Positions 51,907 to 61,186 of a stretch of DNA of 64,000 nt are shown here, piece after piece (positions within the stretch are counted from its first letter, which is position 1; each line of letters opens with the position of its first letter). Position numbers and translations under genes: made by a program. The stretch comes from JBPEWY01 sp052032225 (GTDB lineage Bacteria; Bacteroidota; Bacteroidia; Flavobacteriales; Flavobacteriaceae): positions 1 through 64,000 of the forward strand of contig JBPEWY010000013.1 of the NCBI GenBank assembly GCA_052032225.1, given 5' to 3'. The notes under the pieces were generated by a model. The model saw only the letters and a program-made list of their open reading frames with translations. It ran no database searches and was not told where the DNA came from.

Positions 51907-53691
51907 TTATCTAGTAAAGGTAATTAACTTTCTTCTGTATGCGGTAAGTAATTTAGATTTAGATACAAATCCTGCGTATTTACCATTTTTAATAACAGGT
52001 AAATTCCAAGCGCCACTATCTTGAAACTTTTTCATTACTTGTTTCATGTTGTCTTCTTCGTATATAATGTACTCTGGGGCATCGTGCATAAGGGTTTTTA
52101 CAGTTATTTTATTGTACAAAGAGGTGTCGAACATAATTTCTCTTATATCATCTAATAAAACAATGCCCACTAGCTCATCTTCTTGGTTTACAACCGGAAA
52201 TAAATTTCGGGTAGATTTAGCAACCCCTTCATGCAGCATTTCTCCCAGGGTCATATTGGGTGTAAGTTTTACAAACTTATTTTCTATAACGCGGTCTAAC
52301 TTCATTAATGTTAATACCGTTTGATCTTTATTGTGTGTTAGCAGTGCTCCTTTTTCTGCTAATTCTCGCGTATAAATGGTGTGTTCTAAGGTGTTTTTGG
52401 TAATTATAAAAGAGATAGCTGTTGTAATCATTAAAGGCACAAAAAGCTCATATCCTCCCGTGATTTCTGCAATTAAAAATATAGCGGTTAACGGTGCGTG
52501 CAATACACCGGCAATAAGCCCAGACATTCCAACTAGTGTAAAGTTTGCTTCAGAAACATGTATGTCTAACCCTAAATTATTTATAACTTTTGCTACTACA
52601 TTGCCCAGCGCACTACCCATAACCATAGTAGGAATAAAAATTCCTCCGGCACCACCTGCAGCAAAGGTTAGGGTCATTGCAATGGCTTTAAAAATGGTAA
52701 TGCCAACTAGCAAACCAATAATAACCCAGCTTTTTTCTATAATCGCATCAAAAGGGGTTTTGCCTAAAGCGGCAATATCATTTCCGGCCAATAAATTATT
52801 TATAAAACCAAAACCTTCACCATATAAAGGCGGAATAAAATAAAGCATTACACCAATGATACCACCACCAATTAAGAGTTTAAATAAAGCTGATTTAAAC
52901 TTGCCAAATACTTGTTGAATACCAAAATACATTTTGGTAAAATAAACCGACGCAATTGCTGTGCCTGCTCCCAAAATAATATAAAATGGAGTGTCTTGTA
53001 TAGCAAATTTGTCGGTAACGGTAAAGCTAAATAAATGGTCGTCTCCTAAAAAAAAGTACGATGTGAGTACCGATGAAACAGAGGCTAACAATAACGGTAA
53101 AAGAGACGTTAAAGTTAAATCTAAACTAAATACCTCTACAGCAAAAATAATGGCAGCAATTGGCGATTTAAAAATAGACGAAATTGCTCCAGATGCAGCA
53201 CAAGCTATAAGTAAAATTCTGGTTTTACTATCTATATGAAATAACCTGCTTATGTTAGAACTTATGGCTGCACCACTTGCCACGGCAGGGCCGAGTAATC
53301 CAACAGATCCTCCAAAACCAACAGTAAGCGGAGCTGTTATTAGCGGGTAAAATATTTTAGAGGGTTCTATAATCCCATTTTTCTTAGATAAAGAAAAAAG
53401 TATAGATGGGATAGCTTGCTCAATCGGTTTTTTAATTATAAATCGGGCAATTAAATATACTAAAATCAATCCTATCAAAGGCAAAACAAAATAGAGTTGA
53501 TTTTTAGAGAAAATAATGCCTTGCTCTAAAGCAGACTGAATAGTGAAAGTTATATTTTTAAGTGTAACAGATGCTAACCCTGCCAATAACCCCACTAAGA
53601 CACTTAAAATGAAAATAAAATTTTTGTTAGAGATGTGCTTGTATCTCCAAATTAAGAAACGAGTTAGTACTGACTTTTTTTGAGTTGCCAT
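51907..53691 (-). CDS. CLC-family chloride channel/transporter with CBS pair
   Basis: 594 residues: ~11 membrane helices (residues ~25-440) and a cytoplasmic CBS pair (~455-590). The selectivity-region motif reads GGSVGLLGPAV. Canonical CLCs have GREGP or GLEGP there, so the external gating glutamate appears replaced by leucine. The internal proton glutamate position, FAVEVFS, has valine, as in CLC channels. Both changes suggest chloride conduction not coupled to protons. CBS domains probably sense nucleotides. The small membrane protein gene follows. Confidence 0.92.
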   Translation of the reverse strand: MATQKKSVLTRFLIWRYKHISNKNFIFILSVLVGLLAGLASVTLKNITFTIQSALEQGIIFSKNQLYFVLPLIGLILVYLIARFIIKKPIEQAIPSILFSLSKKNGIIEPSKIFYPLITAPLTVGFGGSVGLLGPAVASGAAISSNISRLFHIDSKTRILLIACAASGAISSIFKSPIAAIIFAVEVFSLDLTLTSLLPLLLASVSSVLTSYFFLGDDHLFSFTVTDKFAIQDTPFYIILGAGTAIASVYFTKMYFGIQQVFGKFKSALFKLLIGGGIIGVMLYFIPPLYGEGFGFINNLLAGNDIAALGKTPFDAIIEKSWVIIGLLVGITIFKAIAMTLTFAAGGAGGIFIPTMVMGSALGNVVAKVINNLGLDIHVSEANFTLVGMSGLIAGVLHAPLTAIFLIAEITGGYELFVPLMITTAISFIITKNTLEHTIYTRELAEKGALLTHNKDQTVLTLMKLDRVIENKFVKLTPNMTLGEMLHEGVAKSTRNLFPVVNQEDELVGIVLLDDIREIMFDTSLYNKITVKTLMHDAPEYIIYEEDNMKQVMKKFQDSGAWNLPVIKNGKYAGFVSKSKLLTAYRRKLITFTR

Positions 53692-53748
53692 ACTGCACTA
53701 AATTACTGTATTTGTTTAGAATAGCAATCAAAAAATAGTTGCCGTAAG

Positions 53749-55500
53749 CTAATCTAACTTCAGCTTTATATGCAATTCGTCAAGTTGCTCGTTGTTTATA
53801 GGTGCCGGTGCATCTATCATTACATCTCTTCCGGCATTGTTTTTAGGAAACGCAATAAAATCTCTAATAGTTTCTTGGCCGCCTAATATAGCAACTAACC
53901 TATCAAAACCAAAAGCAATACCACCATGAGGCGGAGCGCCATATTGGAAAGCGTTCATTAAGAAACCAAATTGCGCTTCGGCTTCTTCTTTGCTAAAACC
54001 TAAAAGATCAAACATTTTAGATTGAAGCTCTTTATTAAAAATTCTAATAGAACCACCGCCAATTTCATTACCATTTAAAACCAAGTCGTAAGCATTGGCT
54101 CTTACTTGTTCTGGGCTGGTATCTAATAACGGAATATCTTCTGGTTTTGGTGCTGTAAACGGATGGTGCATTGCATGATAGCGCTCAGTCTCATCATCCC
54201 ATTCAAGCAATGGAAAATCTACAACCCAAAGCGGAGCAAACTCATCAGGTTTTCTTAACCCTAAGCGCTCTGCAAGCTCCATTCTAAGCGCGCTTAGTTG
54301 AGGTCTAACTTTTTTAGCTTCGCCGGAGAGAATACAAATTAAATCGCCGGGTTTAGCACCGGTTCTATCAGCCCAAAGTGCCAAATCTTCTTGATTGTAA
54401 AATTTATCTACAGACGATTTGTAGGTTCCATCTTCGTTGCATTTTACATATACCATTCCAGAGGCACCTATTTGTGGTCTTTTTACCCAATCTATAAGTT
54501 TATCTATCTCTTTTCTGGTAAAAGAGGCAGCACCGGGAACGGCAATACCTACAACAAGTTCTGCATTATTAAAAATACCAAAATCTCTGTGCTGAGCAAT
54601 ATCATTCAGCTCACCAAACTCCATCCCAAATCTAATATCAGGCTTATCATTTCCGTAGCGCTTAATGGCTTCCTGGTAGGTTATTCTTGGGAAAGAATCT
54701 ACAGTAACTCCTTTAATTTCTTTTAAAAGAAATTTGGTTAACCCTTCAAAAGTGTTCAGGATATCTTCTTGCTCAACAAAAGCCATTTCACAGTCTATCT
54801 GTGTAAACTCCGGCTGTCTGTCTGCTCTTAAATCTTCGTCTCTAAAGCATTTTACAATTTGAAAATACTTATCTAATCCTCCAACCATAAGTAACTGCTT
54901 AAAGGTTTGAGGAGATTGTGGTAAGGCATAAAACTCACCTTTATTCATTCTTGAAGGCACCAGAAAATCACGTGCACCTTCTGGCGTAGATTTAATTAAA
55001 TAAGGCGTTTCTACCTCTACAAAACCATTGTTAGATAAGTAGTTTCTAACGGCAATAGCAACTTTGTGCCTAAATAACAAGTTGTTTTTTACCGGGGTTC
55101 GCCTAATATCTAAGTACCTGTATTTCATTCTAAGGTCTTCTCCACCATCTGTTTCATCTTCAATGGTAAAAGGAGGTACTTTGGCACTATTTAATATTGT
55201 TAAATCTGTTACTAAAATTTCTATATCACCTGTAGCAAGATTTGGGTTTTTAGCTTCACGCTCAATAACAGTTCCTGTTACTTGTATAACAAATTCACGC
55301 CCTAGTTTTTTTGCTTGCTCAAAAACAACTTCGGGTGTTCTTTCTTCATCAAAAATTAATTGAGTAATCCCGTAACGATCACGTAGATCTACCCAAATCA
55401 TAAATCCTTTATCTCTAATTTTTTGAACCCAACCGGCAAGCGTTACTTGTTGGTTTATTTGTGCAATACGTAATTCTCCACAGGTATGACTTCTATACAT
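53749..55500 (-). CDS. aspS: aspartate--tRNA ligase
   Basis: 583 residues, bacterial-type class II synthetase. N-terminal OB fold binding the anticodon (~1-110, [21 protein letters not shown] region), motif 1 near [12 protein letters not shown], motif 2 [18 protein letters not shown], the GAD insertion domain (~285-410), and motif 3 [12 protein letters not shown]. Length matches E. coli AspRS (~590). Promoter element at 55524. Confidence 0.98.
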   Translation of the reverse strand: MYRSHTCGELRIAQINQQVTLAGWVQKIRDKGFMIWVDLRDRYGITQLIFDEERTPEVVFEQAKKLGREFVIQVTGTVIEREAKNPNLATGDIEILVTDLTILNSAKVPPFTIEDETDGGEDLRMKYRYLDIRRTPVKNNLLFRHKVAIAVRNYLSNNGFVEVETPYLIKSTPEGARDFLVPSRMNKGEFYALPQSPQTFKQLLMVGGLDKYFQIVKCFRDEDLRADRQPEFTQIDCEMAFVEQEDILNTFEGLTKFLLKEIKGVTVDSFPRITYQEAIKRYGNDKPDIRFGMEFGELNDIAQHRDFGIFNNAELVVGIAVPGAASFTRKEIDKLIDWVKRPQIGASGMVYVKCNEDGTYKSSVDKFYNQEDLALWADRTGAKPGDLICILSGEAKKVRPQLSALRMELAERLGLRKPDEFAPLWVVDFPLLEWDDETERYHAMHHPFTAPKPEDIPLLDTSPEQVRANAYDLVLNGNEIGGGSIRIFNKELQSKMFDLLGFSKEEAEAQFGFLMNAFQYGAPPHGGIAFGFDRLVAILGGQETIRDFIAFPKNNAGRDVMIDAPAPINNEQLDELHIKLKLD

Positions 55501-55523
55501 TTTTAAAGCTAAAAATTAAGGTG

Positions 55524-55531
55524 CAAAGGTA
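55524..55531 (-). promoter_or_regulatory. Bacteroidota -7 element for aspS
   Basis: TACCTTTG on the minus strand, 23 nt above the ATG. Confidence 0.6.
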
Positions 55532-55691
55532 TAAAAGTATCTTTTTAACTAAAACATTTATTATGAGTAAATAAGGCTTTTTGATAGAATATTGCGTAGA
55601 GGCTATTTGTGAAAAAAAACTTAAAATTTTTTGTAAAAAATGTTAAAATGTTAGAATATTGTCAGCCTATTAACCAATCAAATTAATATTT

Positions 55692-58331
55692 ATGAAATTA
55701 AACTTACGAAACAAAGTATGGGCTTTGCTCTTTTTTGTTGCGCCATTTGCTATGTGGGCACAAGGGGGTGAAGTAACCGGAACTGTTACTGACAGTGGTA
55801 ATGGAGACCCGTTGCCGGGAGTGAATGTTGTTGTTAAAGGAACAACTAAGGGAACCACAACCGATTTTGATGGAAATTTTGAAATTACTTTAGATGAATT
55901 TCCGGCAACGCTTGTGTTTTCTTCGGTAGGATTTAACACCAAAGAAGTTCAAGTTGCCGGTCCGGGTAGAATTAGTGTAACATTACAAGAAGGTGTTGCG
56001 CTAGATGAAGTTATTATTTTAGGTAACCGTGCTAAACCCAGAACTATTTTAGATTCTCCTGTACCGATTGATAATATTGGTGTTGAAGAGTTGGTAAACA
56101 GTGGTAAGCCAACCATAGAGCGAATGCTTACGTTTAAAGTGCCGTCTTTTAACGCACAAAACCAAGCAATATCTGATGCTACCGCACACTATGATCCGGC
56201 TGATTTAAGAGGATTAGGGCCAAGTAGAACACTTGTTTTAATTAACGGAAAAAGAAAAAACCAAAGTGCTCAAGTTTACTTAAACAGAACGCCTGGTAAA
56301 GGTGAAGTTGGTATAGATTTAAGAAGTATTCCAACGGCAGCCATAGAACGTGTAGAAGTGTTACGTGATGGTGCATCAGCACAGTACGGATCTGATGCTA
56401 TTGCCGGTGTAATTAACATGGTGTTAAAGAAAAATGTAGAGTATTCTACTATTTCTGCAAGAACCGGAATTACCTCAGAAGGTGACGGATTTAATTTTGC
56501 AGCAGACTTTAATACTGCTTTTAATTTTGGAGATGGTGGTTATATTAATGTTACTTTAGGATATTACAACCAAGAGTTAACCAACAGAGCCGGTACACCT
56601 GGTACTGCAGACCTTCCTTCTGATGCAAGACCAAATGAAATTCAGTGGGCTATAGATAATCCGGATTTAGGAATGAAAGTAGGACAACCAGATATGGAAA
56701 AAGGTGATTTATTTGTAAACCTTTCACATCCGGTTGGAGAAAATGCAGAGTTTTACTCTTTTCACGGATACAGCGTTAGAACCGGTAGAAGCTTTGCTTA
56801 CTACAGAGCTCCATACTGGAGAAGAGATGTTGCTGACTCTGGATTTTTAACCCGTCCTGAAGATTTTATGGGATATCAGCCTACCTTCGAGACTAAAATT
56901 AAAGACTACATGAACGTAGCGGGAATTAATTTTATGTTAGGAGAAGGTTTTTATGCAGATGCTAGTTTCACGCACGGTGCAAACAATGTAATGTATACTG
57001 TAAACAACTCTGTAAATAGAGATTATTTAGCAGATAACGGAACTTCACCGAGAACTTTTCATCCGGGAGGTTATACCTTAAGAAATATTATTGGAAACTT
57101 AGACTTTACAAAATCATTCTCAGACCAATTTAACGCGTCTTTTGGTTTTGAATACAAGAAAGAATACTTTCAAGGACATGAAGGAGATCCAATTTCATAC
57201 TACAAATCAGGATCAGACTCATTTGCAGGTATAAAGCCGGAAGAAGCAGTAGATGTTACCAGAAGCAACTTTGCAGCGTATGCCGGATTAGACTATGATA
57301 TTAATGACGATTTATTAATTGGTGTTGCCGGGCGTTATGAAGATTTTACTGATTTTGGTGATAATTTCTCATGGAAAGTTAACGGTCGTTACAAATTAGG
57401 GGAAGATGGTGCTATTAGAGCTTCATACAGCACTGGGTTCAGAGCGCCAACGTTACACCAGCGTCACTTAACCAATAGCCAGTACATAATTGTAGCAGGT
57501 TCATCAGAGCCATTATTACAAGGTACATTAGCAAACGATAACCCTGCAGTACAAGCGTTAGGAGTGCCTAAATTATTTGCTGAAACCTCTAGAAACTTAT
57601 CGGCAGGAGTAACTTACAAGTTTAACCGTCATTTCTCTGCATCGGTAGATTTTTATCAAATAAATGTAGATGATAGAGTATTATTCTCATCTCAAATTGG
57701 ATCGGATGACGATGATACTACAACCAACCCTGTTGAGCAAATTTTAGAAGACAACAATGTTGTTGCTGTACAGTTTTTTATTAATGCAGGAGACACAAAG
57801 ACAACCGGAGCAGATATAGTTTTAAGCTATAACAATATTGAGATGGGTAACGGGAGGCTTAATGCTAATTTAGCGGCTAACTTTAATAAAACAACAATAG
57901 ACGCTATTGCTACGCCAGATGTATTAGCTCAAAACGGGTATAATATTTTTGCTCGTGAGGAGCGTGGTTTAATTACTAACTCAAGACCAAGATCTAAGTT
58001 TATTTTAGGATTAGATTACGATACTCCTAAGGTAAATGTTGGGCTAAACAACACATTATTTGGTCCGGTAACAGTAACCGCTCCAGAATCTGGAGGAGAA
58101 GACCAAGAGTTATCATCTAAATTAGTAACCGATTTAAGCTTAACCTACAAGTTTACAGACAGACTTAGCTTAACAGGTGTTATTAATAACATGTTTGATG
58201 TTTACCCGGATGAGACACTGCCTTCTACAAACACAGCACAGGCGGGTAGCCGTTTTATTTACTCATCAGAAGTACAACAGCAAGGGCAGTTAGGTGCTAA
58301 CTTTACTCTTGGGTTAAATTACAGCTTTTAA
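55692..58331 (+). CDS. TonB-dependent receptor, first of a tandem pair
   Basis: 879 residues. Signal peptide to FAMWAQ (~24), CarboxypepD_reg-like domain (~27-108, with GDPLPGVNVVVKGTTKGTT), plug (~118-230, containing LGPSRTLVLINGKRKNQSA and VEVLRDGASAQYGSDAIAG), then the barrel ending in TLGLNYSF. Substrate unknown; there is no SusD partner. The next gene encodes a close paralog of exactly equal length. A strong terminator separates them, so each has its own promoter. Confidence 0.94.
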   Translation: MKLNLRNKVWALLFFVAPFAMWAQGGEVTGTVTDSGNGDPLPGVNVVVKGTTKGTTTDFDGNFEITLDEFPATLVFSSVGFNTKEVQVAGPGRISVTLQEGVALDEVIILGNRAKPRTILDSPVPIDNIGVEELVNSGKPTIERMLTFKVPSFNAQNQAISDATAHYDPADLRGLGPSRTLVLINGKRKNQSAQVYLNRTPGKGEVGIDLRSIPTAAIERVEVLRDGASAQYGSDAIAGVINMVLKKNVEYSTISARTGITSEGDGFNFAADFNTAFNFGDGGYINVTLGYYNQELTNRAGTPGTADLPSDARPNEIQWAIDNPDLGMKVGQPDMEKGDLFVNLSHPVGENAEFYSFHGYSVRTGRSFAYYRAPYWRRDVADSGFLTRPEDFMGYQPTFETKIKDYMNVAGINFMLGEGFYADASFTHGANNVMYTVNNSVNRDYLADNGTSPRTFHPGGYTLRNIIGNLDFTKSFSDQFNASFGFEYKKEYFQGHEGDPISYYKSGSDSFAGIKPEEAVDVTRSNFAAYAGLDYDINDDLLIGVAGRYEDFTDFGDNFSWKVNGRYKLGEDGAIRASYSTGFRAPTLHQRHLTNSQYIIVAGSSEPLLQGTLANDNPAVQALGVPKLFAETSRNLSAGVTYKFNRHFSASVDFYQINVDDRVLFSSQIGSDDDDTTTNPVEQILEDNNVVAVQFFINAGDTKTTGADIVLSYNNIEMGNGRLNANLAANFNKTTIDAIATPDVLAQNGYNIFAREERGLITNSRPRSKFILGLDYDTPKVNVGLNNTLFGPVTVTAPESGGEDQELSSKLVTDLSLTYKFTDRLSLTGVINNMFDVYPDETLPSTNTAQAGSRFIYSSEVQQQGQLGANFTLGLNYSF

Positions 58332-58351
58332 CTAATTAATTAACGGTTTAA

Positions 58352-58390
58352 TAATAAAGCCAAGGTTAAGCCTTGGCTTTATTAGTTTTT
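58352..58390 (+). terminator. intrinsic terminator between the tandem receptors
   Basis: Perfect 14-bp stem TAATAAAGCCAAGG (58352-58365) with CCTTGGCTTTATTA (58371-58384), loop TTAAG, then GTTTTTT. Confidence 0.95.
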
Positions 58391-58421
58391 TAACAAAAAA
58401 CTTACTTATTTATTAATTTTC

Positions 58422-58429
58422 TATATTTG
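58422..58429 (+). promoter_or_regulatory. Bacteroidota -7 element for the second tandem receptor
   Basis: TATATTTG, an exact TAnnTTTG match, 37 nt above the ATG at 58467. Confidence 0.55.
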
Positions 58430-58466
58430 ACAATATTTTTAATTAACTAACTAATTCTTTATAGAT

Positions 58467-61106
58467 ATGAAAATGAAGTTACTTAAAAAGTTGTGTGCTT
58501 TTCTGCTGTTTTTTACGCCCGCTTTAATGTTGGCACAGGGAGAAGTTAAAGGGGTTGTAACAGACCAATCAACAGGAGAACCACTACCGGGAGTGAATGT
58601 AGTGATTAAAGGAACCACAAAAGGAACTAACACTGATTTTAATGGAAACTACACCATATCGGTGCCCTCTTTTCCGGCTACACTTGTATTCTCATCAGTT
58701 GGTTACAAGACCCAAGAAGTAGAAGTTACTTCGGCCGGAACAATAAATGTTTCGTTGCAAGAAGGAGTTGCTTTAGATGAAGTTGTGCTAGTTGGTAACA
58801 GAGCCAAACCAAGAACGGTATTAGAGTCTCCGGTTCCGATAGATAATATTGGGGCTGCAGAGTTAGCTGTTAGTGCTCAGCCTGAAGTAGATAAGATGAT
58901 TGCTTATAGAGTACCATCTTATAACTCTACCAATCAAACCATTTCTGATGCTACAGCACACTTTGACCCTTCTGAACTCAGAAACTTAGGGCCAAGCCGT
59001 ACGTTAGTTTTAGTAAACGGAAAGCGTAAAAACCAAAGTGCTTTAGTATATGTAAACGAAACACCCGGACGTGGTGAAGTAGGTGTAGACATGAAAAGTA
59101 TTCCTGCTGCTGCTATAGAGCGCGTAGAGGTATTACGTGATGGTGCAGCTGCACAATACGGTTCTGATGCTATTGCAGGGGTAATAAATATAATTTTAAA
59201 AGATAATGTAGAGCTCACCACTGTTAATCTAGGAACTGGTGTAACTACAGAAGGAGACGGATTTACATATAGTGGTGATATAAATACCGCGTTATCGTTT
59301 GATGGTGGAGGATATTTTAATTTTACTGCAGAGTACTATCATCAAGATAGCACTAACAGACCAGGAACTCCGGGTGAAGATAGTTTATTTGGCGTTCCTG
59401 CTAACGATCCTACTTGGGGCTCTTGGTTAGCCGAAAACCCTGATTTAGGAATGACCGTTGGACAGCCTGAATATGATAAGTTTGGATTGGCATTTAATGC
59501 AGGATTTCCTTATGGAGAGTCGAGCGAGTTCTATTTCTTTGGAAGCTTACAAAAGAGAGACGGTAAGAGTTTTGCTCTTTACAGAGCACCTTACTGGATT
59601 CCGGATCCATTTAATTTATTACATGAGCCCGGCACAGAATATCAAGGTTTTCAACCAACCTTCGAAACAGATATTCGCGACAACACAGCTACTGTAGGTA
59701 ACCGTTGGAAAATGCTTGGAGATTGGAATTTTGATATCAGCTATACATTTGGTAGAAACGCTGTAGATTACACTATTGGAAACACACTAAATGTAGATTT
59801 AGGAGCATCTAGTCCAACCAGATTTGAAGCAGGTGGTTATACCTTTAGTAACGATATTGGAAACTTAGACATTAATAAAGATTTTGGTAATGTTGTAGTT
59901 TCTTTAGGAACAGAAGTTCGTAGAGAGCGCTTTACAACATTAGCAGGTGAGCCGGCTTCGTATTTTGGTGGCGGAGCGCAATCTTTCCCGGGATTACAAC
60001 CATCTAACGCTTTAGAAGAAACACGTTCTAACATTGGTGTTTATGCCGGTTTAGATTGGGATGCTACAGAAGAGTTTTTATTAGCTGGAGCTATCAGATA
60101 CGAAGATTATAGTGATTTTGGTGATAATTTAAGCTGGAAAATAAGTGGACGTTACTTACTTCCGGATGAAAAAGGAGCTATAAGAGCGTCTGTTAATACC
60201 GGTTTTAGAGCGCCATCTTTACACCAAATTTATTTAAGTAACATACAAACGTTAGTATCTGGAGGAACAGTTTCTAACCAAGGTACATTTAATAATGTAA
60301 GCCCGGTAATTAAAGGGTTAGGAATTGATCCGTTAGATGCAGAAGAATCATTTAACATTGCTGCCGGATTTACGTACAGATTTGCACCAAACTTCTCGGT
60401 GTCTTTAGATTACTATAACATTAAATTAGATAACAGAGTATTATTTACCAACGAAATTGGATATATCACCGGATCACCGGGGAACCCACAAAATGTAGTT
60501 GAGCAAATACTAGACGACTTTAATGTAACCAGTATTAAATTCTTCGTAAATGCGGTAGATACCAAAAGCCAAGGTATAGACTTAGTTGCCAACTATAAAG
60601 GTATAGAGCTTGGTAATGGTAAATTAGATATTAATGCTGCCTTTAACTGGAATGAAACAGATATAGATGGTACAGTTAACGTTCCTGAAACCTTAGCTAA
60701 TGCCGGCTATACTGATATCTTTAACAGAGAAGAGCAGTCTAGAATTACTACTGCAAGACCTAATTTAAAAGGTGTACTCGGATTAGAGTATGCTGTTGGA
60801 AAGTTTGATATTGCATTAAACAACACGTATTTTGGAGAAGTTACCTGGAGACACCCGGCAGACCCTGGTAAAGACCAAACTTTTGCCGGAAAAGTAATTA
60901 CAGATTTATTAGTTAGATTTAATATTTCTGATAAAATTACTTTAAAAGCTTCAGCAAATAACTTATTAAACGTTTATCCGGATGAAATTAACACCTTTGG
61001 TGATGTTATTACCGATTTAGGTGGTAGATTTAAATATCCGTGGGAAGTTAACCAATTCGGGTTTAACGGTACCGTGATTAACGGTGGACTTACTTTTAAA
61101 TTTTAA
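58467..61106 (+). CDS. TonB-dependent receptor, second of a tandem pair
   Basis: 879 residues, paralog of the preceding gene. Signal peptide to LMLAQ (~23), CarboxypepD_reg-like domain (GEPLPGVNVVIKGTTKGTN), plug with LGPSRTLVLVNGKRKNQSA and VEVLRDGAAAQYGSDAIAG, barrel ending in GGLTFKF. The N-terminal and plug regions are nearly identical to its neighbour, while the barrel loops diverge. This suggests duplication followed by a change in ligand range. No SusD, enzyme or lipoprotein gene is attached. Confidence 0.94.
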   Translation: MKMKLLKKLCAFLLFFTPALMLAQGEVKGVVTDQSTGEPLPGVNVVIKGTTKGTNTDFNGNYTISVPSFPATLVFSSVGYKTQEVEVTSAGTINVSLQEGVALDEVVLVGNRAKPRTVLESPVPIDNIGAAELAVSAQPEVDKMIAYRVPSYNSTNQTISDATAHFDPSELRNLGPSRTLVLVNGKRKNQSALVYVNETPGRGEVGVDMKSIPAAAIERVEVLRDGAAAQYGSDAIAGVINIILKDNVELTTVNLGTGVTTEGDGFTYSGDINTALSFDGGGYFNFTAEYYHQDSTNRPGTPGEDSLFGVPANDPTWGSWLAENPDLGMTVGQPEYDKFGLAFNAGFPYGESSEFYFFGSLQKRDGKSFALYRAPYWIPDPFNLLHEPGTEYQGFQPTFETDIRDNTATVGNRWKMLGDWNFDISYTFGRNAVDYTIGNTLNVDLGASSPTRFEAGGYTFSNDIGNLDINKDFGNVVVSLGTEVRRERFTTLAGEPASYFGGGAQSFPGLQPSNALEETRSNIGVYAGLDWDATEEFLLAGAIRYEDYSDFGDNLSWKISGRYLLPDEKGAIRASVNTGFRAPSLHQIYLSNIQTLVSGGTVSNQGTFNNVSPVIKGLGIDPLDAEESFNIAAGFTYRFAPNFSVSLDYYNIKLDNRVLFTNEIGYITGSPGNPQNVVEQILDDFNVTSIKFFVNAVDTKSQGIDLVANYKGIELGNGKLDINAAFNWNETDIDGTVNVPETLANAGYTDIFNREEQSRITTARPNLKGVLGLEYAVGKFDIALNNTYFGEVTWRHPADPGKDQTFAGKVITDLLVRFNISDKITLKASANNLLNVYPDEINTFGDVITDLGGRFKYPWEVNQFGFNGTVINGGLTFKF

Positions 61107-61129
61107 AGTGTAATTAGCCAACCAAAGCG

Positions 61130-61166
61130 AAAAAGGCTGTTTTCTTTTTATAGAAACAGCCTTTTT
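61130..61166. terminator. bidirectional terminator between the second receptor and the RND permease
   Basis: Stem GGCTGTTT (61135-61142) with AAACAGCC (61154-61161), extended by A5/T5. Confidence 0.85.
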
Positions 61167-61186
61167 CATTTTATATAAAAAATGTT

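Noticed and set aside
55600..55691. Pho-like ladder upstream of the first tandem receptor
   Set aside because: GTTAAAAT and GTTAGAAT occur but at an 8-bp step and without TTTGC; only a degenerate -7 element is present.
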